DNA from: Streptomyces sp. 378
GTDB taxonomy: Bacteria; Actinomycetota; Actinomycetes; Streptomycetales; Streptomycetaceae
Length of the DNA stretch: 64,000 bases
NCBI RefSeq assembly: GCF_030124145.1
Contig: NZ_JASKMS010000033.1
Coordinates: 33,437-97,436 of the forward strand
Reading direction: 5' to 3'
The notes beneath the pieces were generated by a model, which had not been told where the DNA came from, did not search any database, and saw only the letters and a program-made list of their open reading frames with translations. Each line of letters begins with the position of its first letter. The first letter of the stretch is position 1. Positions 54,329 through 62,294 of this stretch are shown here, in pieces. The translations under genes and the position numbers were made by a program.

Positions 54329-54517
54329 TTGGCTGCCCCCAAGATGCTCAAGCTCCCCGAAGTCCTCACCGAGATCGGCATGAGCCGCGCCGCCTTCTAC
54401 CGCATGCGCGCCCGTGGGCAGGCGCCGCGACTCGTGAAGCTGCCCAACGGTCACCTGCGGGTCCGCCGCAACGATCTGGACGACTGGCTCAGCAATCTGG
54501 ACTCCCCTGCCTACTGA
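54329..54517 (+). CDS. xis: Excisionase (AlpA/HTH_17-like)
   Basis: 62 aa from TTG at 54329, with GAAGGAG 8 bases upstream. A single winged-helix MerR/AlpA fold: MLKLPEVLTEIGMSRAAFYR, then PRLVKLPNGHLRVRRNDLDD. It sits directly before int, as in pSAM2 and SLP1, and would bend att DNA to direct excision. Confidence 0.9.
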   Translation: MAAPKMLKLPEVLTEIGMSRAAFYRMRARGQAPRLVKLPNGHLRVRRNDLDDWLSNLDSPAY

Positions 54518-54586
54518 TCGCACCGACTGACCAACCCACCATCGGGGCCCGGCTCATACCGGGCCCCGTTCGCAGGAAGGCCCCCG

Positions 54587-55954
54587 ATGGGGAAGACGTA
54601 CGACGTTCGAATCTGGTCCGTCCGGCAGCGGAAGGACCGTGGACAGACCTCCGCAGAACTGCGCTGGAAGACGGGTGAGACTCCGCACTCTCAGACATTC
54701 CGCACCAAGACGCTGGCCGAGGGCCGTCGAGCTGAGTTGCTGCGGGCAGCACACGCCGGTGAGCCGTTCGACGAGTCCACCGGGGTGCCGCTCTCTGAGC
54801 TGCGACAGCGCAACGATGTGAGCTGGTACCAGCACGCCCGCGAGTACATCGAGATGAAGTGGCAGCACTCCCCCGGCTCGACTCGCCGGACGCTCGCGGA
54901 AGCCATGGCCACCGTGACGCCGGCTCTCGTCAAGGACACTAAGGGCATGGCCGACGCCACGACGGTTCGGACGGCTCTCTATAGCTGGGCATTCAACGTG
55001 AGCCGCCGCGACCAGGACCCGCCCGACGAGGTGGCCGCCGTGCTGGCGTGGTTCGAGCGGAAGTCCCTGCCCACTTCCGCGCTGGCCGACCGCATGCAGG
55101 TACGCGCTGCCCTGGACGCCCTGACCAAGAAGCTGGACGGCACCACGGCGGCGGCATCGACCATTCGCCGGAAGCGAGCCATCTTCCACAACGCACTCGG
55201 CTATGCCGTCGACGCCGGCCGTCTGACGGACAACCCGCTGCCACTGGTGCAGTGGAAAGCTCCGGAGCAGGTAACGGAGGAACTGGACCCCGCCTCAGTG
55301 CCAGACCCCCGGCAGGCCCTCGCGCTGCTCGATGCCGTGCGCACGCAGAGCCCCCGCGGGCGGCGCCTAGTCGCGTTCTTCGGCTGCATGTACTACGCGG
55401 CGGCACGGCCAGCGGAAGTCATCGGCCTCCGGCTCCAGGACTGCGACCTGCCTCGCCGAGGGTGGGGCACTCTGCGACTCCGAGAGACCCGCCCGCGTTC
55501 TGGGTCGGCCTGGACTGACAGCGGTGAGGCTCACGACCGGCGAGGGCTCAAGCACCGGCCCCGGAAGGCAGTCCGCACCGTGCCGATCCCGCCCGATCTC
55601 GTGAGTCTGCTCCGGTGGCACGTCACGGCGTACGGTGTTGCCCCCGACGGGCGGCTGTTCCGGACGCAACGCGGCGGACTCATCCAGGACACCGGATACG
55701 GCGAGGTGTGGGCCGAAGCCCGCACGCGTGCGCTCGCGCCCGCTCAGTGCGCGTCGCTGCTAGCGAAGCGCCCATATGATCTTCGCCACGCCGCCGTGTC
55801 CACGTGGCTCAGCTCCGGGGTGGAACCACAGGAGGTGGCCGCACGCGCCGGCCACAGTGTGGCCGTGTTGTTCCGGGTGTACGCGAAGTGCCTGGATGGC
55901 GGCGCCGCCACAGCCAACGCCCGGATCGAGTGGGCGCTGAAGAACGGCAGCTAG
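54587..55954 (+). CDS. int: Tyrosine integrase of the tRNA-Tyr AICE
   Basis: 455 aa. N-terminal arm-binding and SAM-like core-binding parts, then the catalytic domain with Arg274 (AARPAEVIG), box II YDLRH (R400, H401; the first His is replaced by Tyr as in many Streptomyces integrases), GHS (His423) and the nucleophile Tyr432 in RVYAKCLD. It recombines the 57-bp tRNA-Tyr core. It lies 161 bases from attR and points to it. ATG at 54587 after GCAGGAAGG. Confidence 0.94.
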   Translation: MGKTYDVRIWSVRQRKDRGQTSAELRWKTGETPHSQTFRTKTLAEGRRAELLRAAHAGEPFDESTGVPLSELRQRNDVSWYQHAREYIEMKWQHSPGSTRRTLAEAMATVTPALVKDTKGMADATTVRTALYSWAFNVSRRDQDPPDEVAAVLAWFERKSLPTSALADRMQVRAALDALTKKLDGTTAAASTIRRKRAIFHNALGYAVDAGRLTDNPLPLVQWKAPEQVTEELDPASVPDPRQALALLDAVRTQSPRGRRLVAFFGCMYYAAARPAEVIGLRLQDCDLPRRGWGTLRLRETRPRSGSAWTDSGEAHDRRGLKHRPRKAVRTVPIPPDLVSLLRWHVTAYGVAPDGRLFRTQRGGLIQDTGYGEVWAEARTRALAPAQCASLLAKRPYDLRHAAVSTWLSSGVEPQEVAARAGHSVAVLFRVYAKCLDGGAATANARIEWALKNGS

Positions 55955-56064
55955 GACGCCGGAAGCTGCCCCACGCCTGCCCCACACGCACTGATCAACG
56001 CCCGAATCAGGGTGAGACACACTGGGAAAAAGCACCCATAACGATCAGGTCGGGCTCGTGAACG

Positions 56065-56112
56065 CCGAAAGGGTCTGCGATCAGCATTGCTGCTGGTCAC
56101 AGACCCTTTCGG
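56065..56112 (-). terminator. Element-borne replacement terminator for tRNA-Tyr
   Basis: A 13-bp perfect stem (CCGAAAGGGTCTG / CAGACCCTTTCGG) enclosing an imperfect inner stem lies 3 bases outside attR on the element side. Read in the tRNA direction it immediately follows tRNA-Tyr, substituting for the terminator displaced to 27,876-27,920. Confidence 0.75.
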
Positions 56113-56115
56113 TCT

Positions 56116-56172
56116 TGTGGCGGCGCCAGGATTCGAACCTGGGAAGGCTGAGCCGGCAGATTTACAGTCTGC
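56116..56172. other. Right attachment site (attR) inside tRNA-Tyr
   Basis: 57 bp identical to 27930-27986. It covers the 3' half of tRNA-Tyr from the anticodon arm, so integration leaves a complete tRNA on this side. Confidence 0.97.
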
Positions 56173-56199
56173 TCCCTTTGGCCGCTCGGGCACACCGCC
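56118..56199 (-). tRNA. tRNA-Tyr (GTA), intact
   Basis: 82-nt class II tRNA on the minus strand: acceptor GGCGGTG/CGCCGCC, anticodon loop CTGTAAA, long variable arm, T-loop GGTTCGAATCC. CCA not encoded. Its 3' half is supplied by the integrated element. Confidence 0.97.
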
Positions 56200-56419
56200 G
56201 GGGTAGCTGCCCGTCGAGCCGCTTTTCCGCGGCGCTCCGTGGCAACGACGTAAACAATACCCGATGCGGAGGGGTGCTTCGCCACCCGATTGATCGGCGC
56301 TCGGAGGGCCGGGGGTGGCTAGGCTTGTCCGGATGCGGCCCGGGACCCGAACGGGCCCTGCGGCCGCCCGCATACGCCGGTACGCACGATACGCACCCCG
56401 ATACAAGGAGCCACAGGAC

Positions 56420-56908
56420 ATGGCCGACTCCAGTTTCGACATCGTCTCGAAGGTCGAGCGGCAGGAGGTCGACAACGCACTCAACCAGGCCGCCAAGGAG
56501 ATCTCGCAGCGCTACGACTTCAAGGGCGTGGGCGCCTCGATCTCGTGGTCCGGTGAGCAGATCCTCATGGAGGCGAACTCCGAGGACCGGGTGAAGGCCA
56601 TCCTCGACGTCTTCCAGTCCAAGCTGATCAAGCGGGGCATCTCGCTGAAGGCTCTGGACGCCGGCGAGCCCCAGCTCTCCGGCAAGGAGTACAAGATCTT
56701 CTCGTCGATCAAGGAGGGCATCTCCCAGGAGAACGCCAAGAAGGTGGCGAAGACCATCCGCGACGAGGGCCCCAAGGGCGTGAAGGCGCAGGTCCAGGGC
56801 GAGGAGCTGCGGGTCAGCTCCAAGAGCCGTGACGACCTGCAGGCCGTCATCAACCTGCTCAAGGGCAAGGACTTCGACTTCGCGATGCAGTTCGTGAACT
56901 ACCGCTGA
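56420..56908 (+). CDS. YajQ-family cyclic-di-nucleotide-binding protein
   Basis: 162 aa, the normal length. MADSSFDIVSKVERQEVDNA, then ISQRYDFKGVGASISWSGEQ and the C-terminal DFDFAMQFVNYR end are diagnostic of YajQ. The fold has two ferredoxin-like domains; some members bind cyclic di-GMP, others were reported to bind nucleic acids. ATG at 56420 after AAGGAGCC. Its stop lies 20 bases from the end of a second, converging integrase gene. Confidence 0.95.
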   Translation: MADSSFDIVSKVERQEVDNALNQAAKEISQRYDFKGVGASISWSGEQILMEANSEDRVKAILDVFQSKLIKRGISLKALDAGEPQLSGKEYKIFSSIKEGISQENAKKVAKTIRDEGPKGVKAQVQGEELRVSSKSRDDLQAVINLLKGKDFDFAMQFVNYR

Positions 56909-56927
56909 CCCAACCGGCCGACCTGCG

Positions 56928-58286
56928 CTATCTGGAAGTGATCACGGCGGGAGGGCACAACGCGGGCACATCGCCAAGCACGGCCTCCACGGCCGCTCGC
57001 GTTGTGTCCTCGTCGTCGGGCCACAGGTGGGTGTAAATGTCGAGCGTGATCGACGGCTTCGAGTGGCCCAGTCGCCGCTGAACCGTCTTCACGCTCTCGC
57101 GGTTCTTGATCAGCGCTGAGGCGTAGAAGTGGCGCAGGTCGTGCATGCTGGCCCCGTCCGGCACGCGCACGGGCGCGGGCTCCTGGCCGTCCGGCCGGCC
57201 GCGCTGCACCCACGCCGCGTAGGCCTCGCCGTAGGCCTTGCCGAGGGCCTCGTTCGCCCTCTCCTCCATCCGCGCCCAGACGTGCGACCAGCTGGCGCGC
57301 TTGATGACGTCGGCGCGCTCCGTCGTGAACAGCAGGCGCGCCTTCCGCCGCTTCGGCTTGCGCGGGTCCGTCCGGTCCTCGATGTCCACCACCGCGGCCG
57401 GGTACTGCTGCAGGTGCGCCGCCAGGGCGTCGACCGCCAGGCCGACCAGGGGCACCGTGCGGTAGCTCTCGTGGGTCTTGGGCTCGCCAAGGTACGGCTC
57501 GGGTGTCTCGTCCTCGGCGGCATCGGCGTCCTTGTCCGGCACGATGAGCTGCTGGCGCACCGTCACCTCCCGGCGCAGGAAGTCGATGCAGTCGACCTCC
57601 AGGCCGAACACCTCCCCCTGCCGCAGCCCGGAGGCCACGGCCAGCAGGATCATCGCGCGGTACCGGGGCGGCGCCGCCTCGATCAGGGCGCGCACCGCGT
57701 CCTTGTGCAGGGGCACGATCTCCGGGCGGCGCACCTCGGGCAGTTTGATGCCGGCGCACGGGTTCACCGCGATCGTGCGGTCCCGCACGGCCGTGTGCAT
57801 CACAGTCACGAGGTAGGCGAACGTGATGCGCAGCGTGGACGGGGCGAGGACCTGCGACCGGTCCTTGACCCAGGCCTGCACCTCCGACGGGCGGATGGAC
57901 ACGATCGGCCGGTCACCGAACGTCGGGTAGATGTGGATCCGCAGGGCCCGCTCCACGCGCGAGGCGGTGCCGCTGCGGTGCACAGCCGTGGTGCGCCAGC
58001 GCTCGGCAACGGCCCGGAAGCTCTCCTTGCCGGCCGCCGGGTCGACGTACAGGCCGCGGGCGAGGTCAGCCTCGATGGTGGCCGCGCGGGTGTCGGCCTG
58101 GCTGCGCTTGGCGAAGTTCTCCTTCTGCTGTTCGCCAGCTGCGTCACGCCAACGAACCTGCCAGCGCTTCCCCTTGCCGTGGTCCGCGCTGGGCACCGGG
58201 ACGCGGGTCTTGCTGGAGTGCTCGGCGCAGGGCTCGGCGCCCTTCTTCGGACGGGAGAGGTGCCACCGGTCGTAGACGCTAGCCAC
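56928..58286 (-). CDS. Tyrosine integrase of a second element
   Basis: 452 aa. N-terminal arm-binding beta-strands (GKGKRWQVRWRDAAGEQQKE), a SAM-like core-binding domain, then the catalytic domain: Arg222 (GLRQGEV), HDLRH (H382, R385), LGHS, and Tyr418 in LDIYTHLW. GTG start overlaps the end of the upstream repressor gene by 8 bases. Its gene end abuts yajQ, so the attachment site probably lies between the yajQ stop and this gene or in the yajQ 3' end. Confidence 0.92.
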   Translation of the reverse strand: MASVYDRWHLSRPKKGAEPCAEHSSKTRVPVPSADHGKGKRWQVRWRDAAGEQQKENFAKRSQADTRAATIEADLARGLYVDPAAGKESFRAVAERWRTTAVHRSGTASRVERALRIHIYPTFGDRPIVSIRPSEVQAWVKDRSQVLAPSTLRITFAYLVTVMHTAVRDRTIAVNPCAGIKLPEVRRPEIVPLHKDAVRALIEAAPPRYRAMILLAVASGLRQGEVFGLEVDCIDFLRREVTVRQQLIVPDKDADAAEDETPEPYLGEPKTHESYRTVPLVGLAVDALAAHLQQYPAAVVDIEDRTDPRKPKRRKARLLFTTERADVIKRASWSHVWARMEERANEALGKAYGEAYAAWVQRGRPDGQEPAPVRVPDGASMHDLRHFYASALIKNRESVKTVQRRLGHSKPSITLDIYTHLWPDDEDTTRAAVEAVLGDVPALCPPAVITSR

Positions 58287-58752
58287 GGGGTCCTCCTGCC
58301 TCCCCCGTGTCGTTCGCCTCGACCAAGCGGTGAAGGAGGCGTGTGAACTCCTCGCGCGGCACTTCGGACAGGAAGCGCTGCGGGTCCATGCCCGGCAGGG
58401 GACGCTCTCCCTTGATGAACGCCTGCCAGACGTGCGTCAGAGCGTTCGCCTCAGCCGCGTCGTCGGGCAGGGGCTGGTCTGGTGAAGGCAGCGGCGGAAT
58501 CAGCAGGTACACAGGAGCCACCTCGAGGGCACGCGCCAAGCCGATCAGTTCGTCGACAGTCACGTACCGCCGGCGCCTTCCGTCCTTGTCCCGGCGCCCT
58601 GACTCGATGTTGGACAGGGCCTGAGTCGTCAGCTCCGGGTATCCGAGGTTCGCGCAGACCTCCGCAAGCTGGGCGGCCGTCATGCCCTGCTTTCTGCGCA
58701 CTTCCCTGACCCGCTCGGCCACAACGTCACTGAACGTGCGAGCACTCGTCAT
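58279..58752 (-). CDS. XRE-family repressor of the second element
   Basis: 157 aa. Helix-turn-helix near residues 15-60 (VREVRRKQGMTAAQLAEVCA, then LTTQALSNIESGRRD). The C-terminal part, with PPLPSPDQPLPDDAAEANAL, is typical of actinobacterial phage/plasmid regulators. It is co-transcribed with the integrase and divergent from the AlpA-like gene; GACGAG repeats in the shared promoter region are its likely operators. Confidence 0.88.
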   Translation of the reverse strand: MTSARTFSDVVAERVREVRRKQGMTAAQLAEVCANLGYPELTTQALSNIESGRRDKDGRRRRYVTVDELIGLARALEVAPVYLLIPPLPSPDQPLPDDAAEANALTHVWQAFIKGERPLPGMDPQRFLSEVPREEFTRLLHRLVEANDTGEAGGPRG

Positions 58753-58875
58753 AGCGACGAGCGTACGACACCACCTTGACGAGTAGCAAGAGGCGGTGTG
58801 AAGCTATGCGGCATGCCGAATCGACGAGTTGCTTACAACGAATCGACGAGTCTCGCAGTCGTGGCGACGAGCAAG
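58742..58875. promoter_or_regulatory. GACGAG operator-like repeat array between the XRE and AlpA-like genes
   Basis: Copies of a core GACGAG(T/C): GCGACGAG at 58754, TTGACGAGTAGC at 58776, TCGACGAGTTGC at 58821, TCGACGAGTCTC at 58843, GCGACGAGCAAG at 58864, and an inverted TGACGAGT over the XRE start (58743-58750). Six in 134 bases, all in the divergent promoter region: a classic repressor-binding layout. Confidence 0.75.
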
Positions 58876-58884
58876 GGGAGAGGT

Positions 58885-59097
58885 ATGTCTCGCAGCAAGC
58901 AGGCCCCCGCCAGCGGTTCCCAGCGTCGGCCACTCGCGACCGCCCAGGAGGTGGCCGAGTACCTCGGGGTCCCGGTCGCCACGGTCTACAACTGGAAGTA
59001 CCGCGGGGACGGACCGAAGTTCATCAAGGTGGGCCGTCATCTCCGCGCCCGGTGGGAGGACGTTGAGGCCTACCTCGAGCAGCAGACCGGCCGATGA
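58885..59097 (+). CDS. AlpA/HTH_17-type DNA-binding protein (excisionase-like)
   Basis: 70 aa from ATG at 58885 after GGGGAGAGG. LATAQEVAEYLGVPVATVYN, then DGPKFIKVGRHLRARWEDVE is a winged MerR-like helix of excisionase type. It is the first gene of the rightward operon, separated from int, so it may act as Xis and/or as an activator of element genes as AlpA does in satellite-like elements. Confidence 0.87.
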   Translation: MSRSKQAPASGSQRRPLATAQEVAEYLGVPVATVYNWKYRGDGPKFIKVGRHLRARWEDVEAYLEQQTGR

Positions 59098-59144
59098 GGG
59101 CTCACCCCGTGGCTCAGGTTCTCGAGAGGAGGTGATCACTTCCT

Positions 59145-59882
59145 ATGAAGATCCGCCGGTCGCGCCCTACGAGCGAATTCGTGCAGATCCCCAACCGGAC
59201 GGTGCGAGACGACAGGCTCAGTTACGCCGCACGTGGCGTACTCGCCGAGCTGCTGAGCCGTCCCGACCCCTGGGAGGCCACGGCCGACGATCTCTGGAGG
59301 AAGGCCACCGAGTCGCGCGGCGCGAAGGCCGAAGGACGACGGGTCATGCGGGCCGTCTTCGCCGAACTCAAGGACGCCGGCTACCTCATCACCGAACGCG
59401 AGAGCCTCGGCCGCGGACGCTTCGGCACGGTCCTGACGCTGTACGACGTGCCAGTCGGCACCGATGTGCCACCAGCCGGTACATCGGAGCAACCAGCGCA
59501 TTCCGAAGTTTCCGCAGGTCGCACCGACGTGCCACACGTTGGTACGCCGGATTCACCTACCGGCAACCCACCTACCGACGTACCGCCACGTGGCACCTCG
59601 GGCCCACCTGCGACAACGGACGTTTCCGCAGGTCGCACCGACGTACCGCCTACCGACGTGCCACACGGTGGTACGTCAAAAGAGAAAACAATCAAGAACA
59701 CGAGGAAGACGAACGGGGTTGCTGCAGTACCTCAGCCACAGGACGCGCGCGAGGGCCTCGACGACCAGGACGACGACGCAGTCCCGTACGGCCGCTGTGA
59801 GGGCTGCATGCGGGCCTTCCTGCGGTCGCGCCCCGCATGCCCGCACTGCGGGCTCATGAGCCAGACAGGAGCCGTTTCATGA
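59145..59882 (+). CDS. Replication-initiator-type helix-turn-helix protein with internal iterons
   Basis: 245 aa. The N-terminal 110 residues form a winged helix of the phage replication/helix-turn-helix type (FVQIPNRTVRDDRLSYAARG, then LLSRPDPWEATADDLWRKAT). A Pro/Thr/Gly-rich middle has repeated TDVPxxGTS units (residues 105-180). The C-terminus is a zinc ribbon with CEGCMRAFLRSRPACPHCG. The TDVPxxGTS repeats are encoded by dyad-symmetric 28-bp DNA repeats, suggesting an origin inside the gene. AGGAGGTG lies 11 bases before the ATG. Role as initiator is inferred. Confidence 0.72.
   Translation: MKIRRSRPTSEFVQIPNRTVRDDRLSYAARGVLAELLSRPDPWEATADDLWRKATESRGAKAEGRRVMRAVFAELKDAGYLITERESLGRGRFGTVLTLYDVPVGTDVPPAGTSEQPAHSEVSAGRTDVPHVGTPDSPTGNPPTDVPPRGTSGPPATTDVSAGRTDVPPTDVPHGGTSKEKTIKNTRKTNGVAAVPQPQDAREGLDDQDDDAVPYGRCEGCMRAFLRSRPACPHCGLMSQTGAVS
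59460..59679. repeat. Four dyad-symmetric 28-bp iterons inside the replication-type gene
   Basis: Each copy has a left arm ACCGAYGTRCC, a 7-base spacer, and a right arm GGYACNYCGG (the last copy ends GGTACGTCAA). Copies: 59460-59487, 59523-59550, 59574-59601, 59652-59679, plus a half copy at 59637-59647. A second shared segment, GTTTCCGCAGGTCGCACCGA, precedes copy 2 and the half copy. Confidence 0.85.
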
Positions 59883-60154
59883 TCGATCACACCGCTATCG
59901 AGTCGACGCTTCCCACAGAGGTCGACGAGCTCATGGACGAGCTGGGCTACCTCCGGGCGCCCGTGCACATCACCGGCGGGAACCGGCAGCTGCGCGCCGA
60001 GCTCGGCGACGTCGACGAGACGGACCTCAGCGCGGCAATCCGCATCCGCAAGGGCGTGCTGTGCGAGGCCTGCAAGACCGGCAGCGGCCGTCACAGCGAG
60101 CCGGACAGCGCGAGGGTGCAGGAGTTCACCCCCGGTGTCCGTACGGACCGCTAG
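59879..60154 (+). CDS. Unknown small protein of the second element
   Basis: 91 aa, ATG overlapping the previous stop. MIDHTAIESTLPTEVDELMD, then acidic stretches and VLCEACKTGSGRH with one CxxC. Not recognised. Followed by a 153-base gap containing TGCGCGC-TGC-type hairpins before the capsid gene. Confidence 0.6.
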   Translation: MIDHTAIESTLPTEVDELMDELGYLRAPVHITGGNRQLRAELGDVDETDLSAAIRIRKGVLCEACKTGSGRHSEPDSARVQEFTPGVRTDR

Positions 60155-60307
60155 CATGGCCATACGCCGCGTTCGAGCCCCGGCGCCCGCTTCCCGAAGG
60201 CGGGCCATGCTCCGCGGCGCATACGTACCGCTCCCCGTGGGCGGCAGCAAACCACACCACCCCTTGGTGCGCGCTGCTGCGCGCACCCGCACCCCACGGG
60301 AGCCACG

Positions 60308-61675
60308 ATGGCCAGGAGAACCCTGCCCGGCAGTTTCGAAAGCATGTGCGAGCGCTTCGGCGTACGCGCGAACGGTCCGCTGCTGATCCGGGAACTCAAG
60401 AGCAAGCGCACCGAGCGCGAGGACCAGGCCCGCCAGGTCATGACCCGCGCCGGCGACAGGCCGAACAGCGCCGAACAGCGCGAGTTCGACCGGCTGATGG
60501 ACGAGCGCGACGACCTCGACGAGATGGTCACGCAGGCCGAGGAACGCCTCGAGACCGACCGCGGCCGCGGTGATGACCGGCCCACGGGCCGCCGCGACAC
60601 CCCGGACCTGTACTTCCACACCGCGGACGGCCGCAAGGTCCGCGGCGTACGGAACGGCGAGTCGTTCGCCCAGGCCGCGGGCGCCCCGCGCCCGGTCGGC
60701 GTCGACGGCGAGGACCTCTCGCTCGGCCGCGCCCTGGTCGGCATCCTCCGAGGCGACCACGCGATGATGGAACGCGAGCTGCGCGCTCAGGTCGTCGCCC
60801 AGGACCCCGCCGGCGGATTCTTCGTGACCCCGACCCTGGGCAACCTGTTCATCGACCTGGCCCGCTCGCAGTCCGTCATCTCGCAGGCCGGCGCAATGAC
60901 GATCCCGCTCGGCTCCGGCGAAACCAGAATCCTGCGCACCGCCACCGACCCCACCGCAGAGTGGAAGCCGGAGCTCGGCCCGCTCAACAACACCGACGTC
61001 CGGTTCGACGCGGTGACCCTCATGCCCAAGGTCCTCGGCTGCGTCGCCGACATCAGCGAGGAGCTCATCCAGGACGGCGCGAACGCCGCGGCGCAGATCG
61101 AGGCCGTACTGTCCGCGGCCGTCGCCAACAGCCTCGACCGCTCGTTCTGGCGCGGCCTGACGGGCGGCACCGGTGGCAACGACGTCGCAGGCCGCTACTT
61201 CACCGGCATCCTCGACGACCCCGACGTCGGAACCGTCGACCTGGCCGGCGCCGCGCCCACCGACTACGACGAGTGGATCGACGCCATCCAGCTCGTCGAG
61301 GACGCCAACGGCACGGCCGACGTCCGCATCGACTCCCCGCGCACCGCCGCGCAGCTGAGCAAGTTGAAGTCCGCCACCGAAGGGCTGTACATCAGCCCGC
61401 CGCCCTCGGTCGCCGCGCTGCGCCACTTCAGGACCACGCAGACACCCGTGACCCTGGGTGCCGGAGGCGACGAGTCGGTGAGCGTCGTGGGCAACTTCGC
61501 CACCGGATTCGTGATCATCGGCATCCAGTCGGCGTTCAAAGTCGAGGTGTCCAACCAGGCCGGGAACGCCTTCGAGAACCTCGGTCGCAAGGTCCGCGTG
61601 TGGGGCCGCGCCGACATGGCCATCGGCCGCCCCGCGCACCTGGCCCTCATCCAGGCGATCGGGCCCACCCCGTGA
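60308..61675 (+). CDS. HK97-fold phage major capsid protein
   Basis: 455 aa. Residues about 25-85 are a charged coiled coil (RELKSKRTEREDQARQVMTR, then EFDRLMDERDDLDEMV), like the delta/scaffold domain of HK97 gp5. The shell domain follows from about 150: DPAGGFFVTPTLGNLFIDLA, then EWKPELGPLNNTDVRFDAVT and a C-terminal FKVEVSNQAGNAFENLGRKV. It would form icosahedral capsids. No protease, portal or large terminase gene precedes it, and the small terminase lies downstream, which is the reverse of normal phage order. Confidence 0.88.
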   Translation: MARRTLPGSFESMCERFGVRANGPLLIRELKSKRTEREDQARQVMTRAGDRPNSAEQREFDRLMDERDDLDEMVTQAEERLETDRGRGDDRPTGRRDTPDLYFHTADGRKVRGVRNGESFAQAAGAPRPVGVDGEDLSLGRALVGILRGDHAMMERELRAQVVAQDPAGGFFVTPTLGNLFIDLARSQSVISQAGAMTIPLGSGETRILRTATDPTAEWKPELGPLNNTDVRFDAVTLMPKVLGCVADISEELIQDGANAAAQIEAVLSAAVANSLDRSFWRGLTGGTGGNDVAGRYFTGILDDPDVGTVDLAGAAPTDYDEWIDAIQLVEDANGTADVRIDSPRTAAQLSKLKSATEGLYISPPPSVAALRHFRTTQTPVTLGAGGDESVSVVGNFATGFVIIGIQSAFKVEVSNQAGNAFENLGRKVRVWGRADMAIGRPAHLALIQAIGPTP

Positions 61676-62007
61676 CCCGAGTCAGGCTGCGCGTGCCGTA
61701 CCTCAGCCGTGCAGCCCGCGGCGTACCCGGCCAGGTCCTCGAGCTCGAGGACGCTGCCGCCCGGCGCCTGGTCAGTGCCGGCCGCGCCACACTGGCCGAC
61801 GCCCCGCCCGCCACCGACGTCGACGGCCAGGCCGACGGCCAGGAGGACAGCGAGCCCAAGCGCACCAAGCGCGCGGGCGGGGCAACGCCCGTCAGGTCAG
61901 GGCGAGGCAGGCGTGCCAAGCCACCGGCCGAAGACCCGTTCTACAACCCCGACGTACAGCCCGCCGTGTTCGACCCGCTGGGCGGACGCAGCATCCGGCA
62001 CGACTGA
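61672..62007 (+). CDS. Unknown basic protein downstream of the capsid gene
   Basis: 111 aa from GTG at 61672, overlapping the capsid stop. An N-terminal beta piece (VRLRVPYLSRAARGVPGQVL) is followed by a disordered Lys/Arg/Pro-rich tail (KRTKRAGGATPVRSGRGRRA) and DPLGGRSIRHD. Not recognised; small proteins here are often head-completion or decoration proteins. Confidence 0.6.
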   Translation: MTRVRLRVPYLSRAARGVPGQVLELEDAAARRLVSAGRATLADAPPATDVDGQADGQEDSEPKRTKRAGGATPVRSGRGRRAKPPAEDPFYNPDVQPAVFDPLGGRSIRHD

Positions 62008-62081
62008 CTCCCGCGCGGGTGTCCGGGCGCGCGGCACCTCCGTCCGCTGTGCGCCCGCGGTGCAGCACCCGCGCGGGCACC

Positions 62082-62125
62082 GGCGGGCCGGCCACGACGT
62101 GGGTGTGCGTCGCGGCCGGCCCGCC
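62082..62125 (+). terminator. Strong hairpin between the capsid unit and terS
   Basis: A 12-bp perfect stem (GGCGGGCCGGCC / GGCCGGCCCGCC) with a 20-base loop lies about 75 bases after the preceding stop. The remaining gap (to 62,294) has a G-run/C-run inverted repeat at 62189-62221 that may relate to a packaging site; no gene is seen. Confidence 0.6.
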
Positions 62126-62294
62126 AACCACCGACCGCCACGACGACCACGCAGCGTGACACCAGGGCTATGAGGATTTCTGGGTCTGGGAGGGGTCGGA
62201 ACGCGGGGGGGAGCCCCCTCCTGCCTCCACGGGTTTCCGAAATCAACCCCGGAGATCGTTTACAGCGACTCTGTGTAGCTACCGGAGGTGTTCC

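Larger units (their letters stand above)
27930..56172. mobile_element. AICE (integrative and conjugative element) in tRNA-Tyr, SLP1/pSAM2 type
   Basis: It is bounded by 57-bp direct repeats and carries int and xis beside the tRNA, replication genes (prim-pol plus helicase), an FtsK-like TraB, Spd-type membrane proteins and a KorSA-like GntR repressor: the full actinomycete ICE set. The S. coelicolor plasmid SLP1 also uses a tRNA-Tyr site. About 15 kb of the left half is defence cargo. All backbone genes are open, so the element is probably functional. Confidence 0.95.

Noticed and set aside
56116..56199. tRNA-Tyr disrupted by the element
   Set aside because: All cloverleaf parts are present because the att repeat restores the 3' half; only the left copy (27930-27986) is partial.
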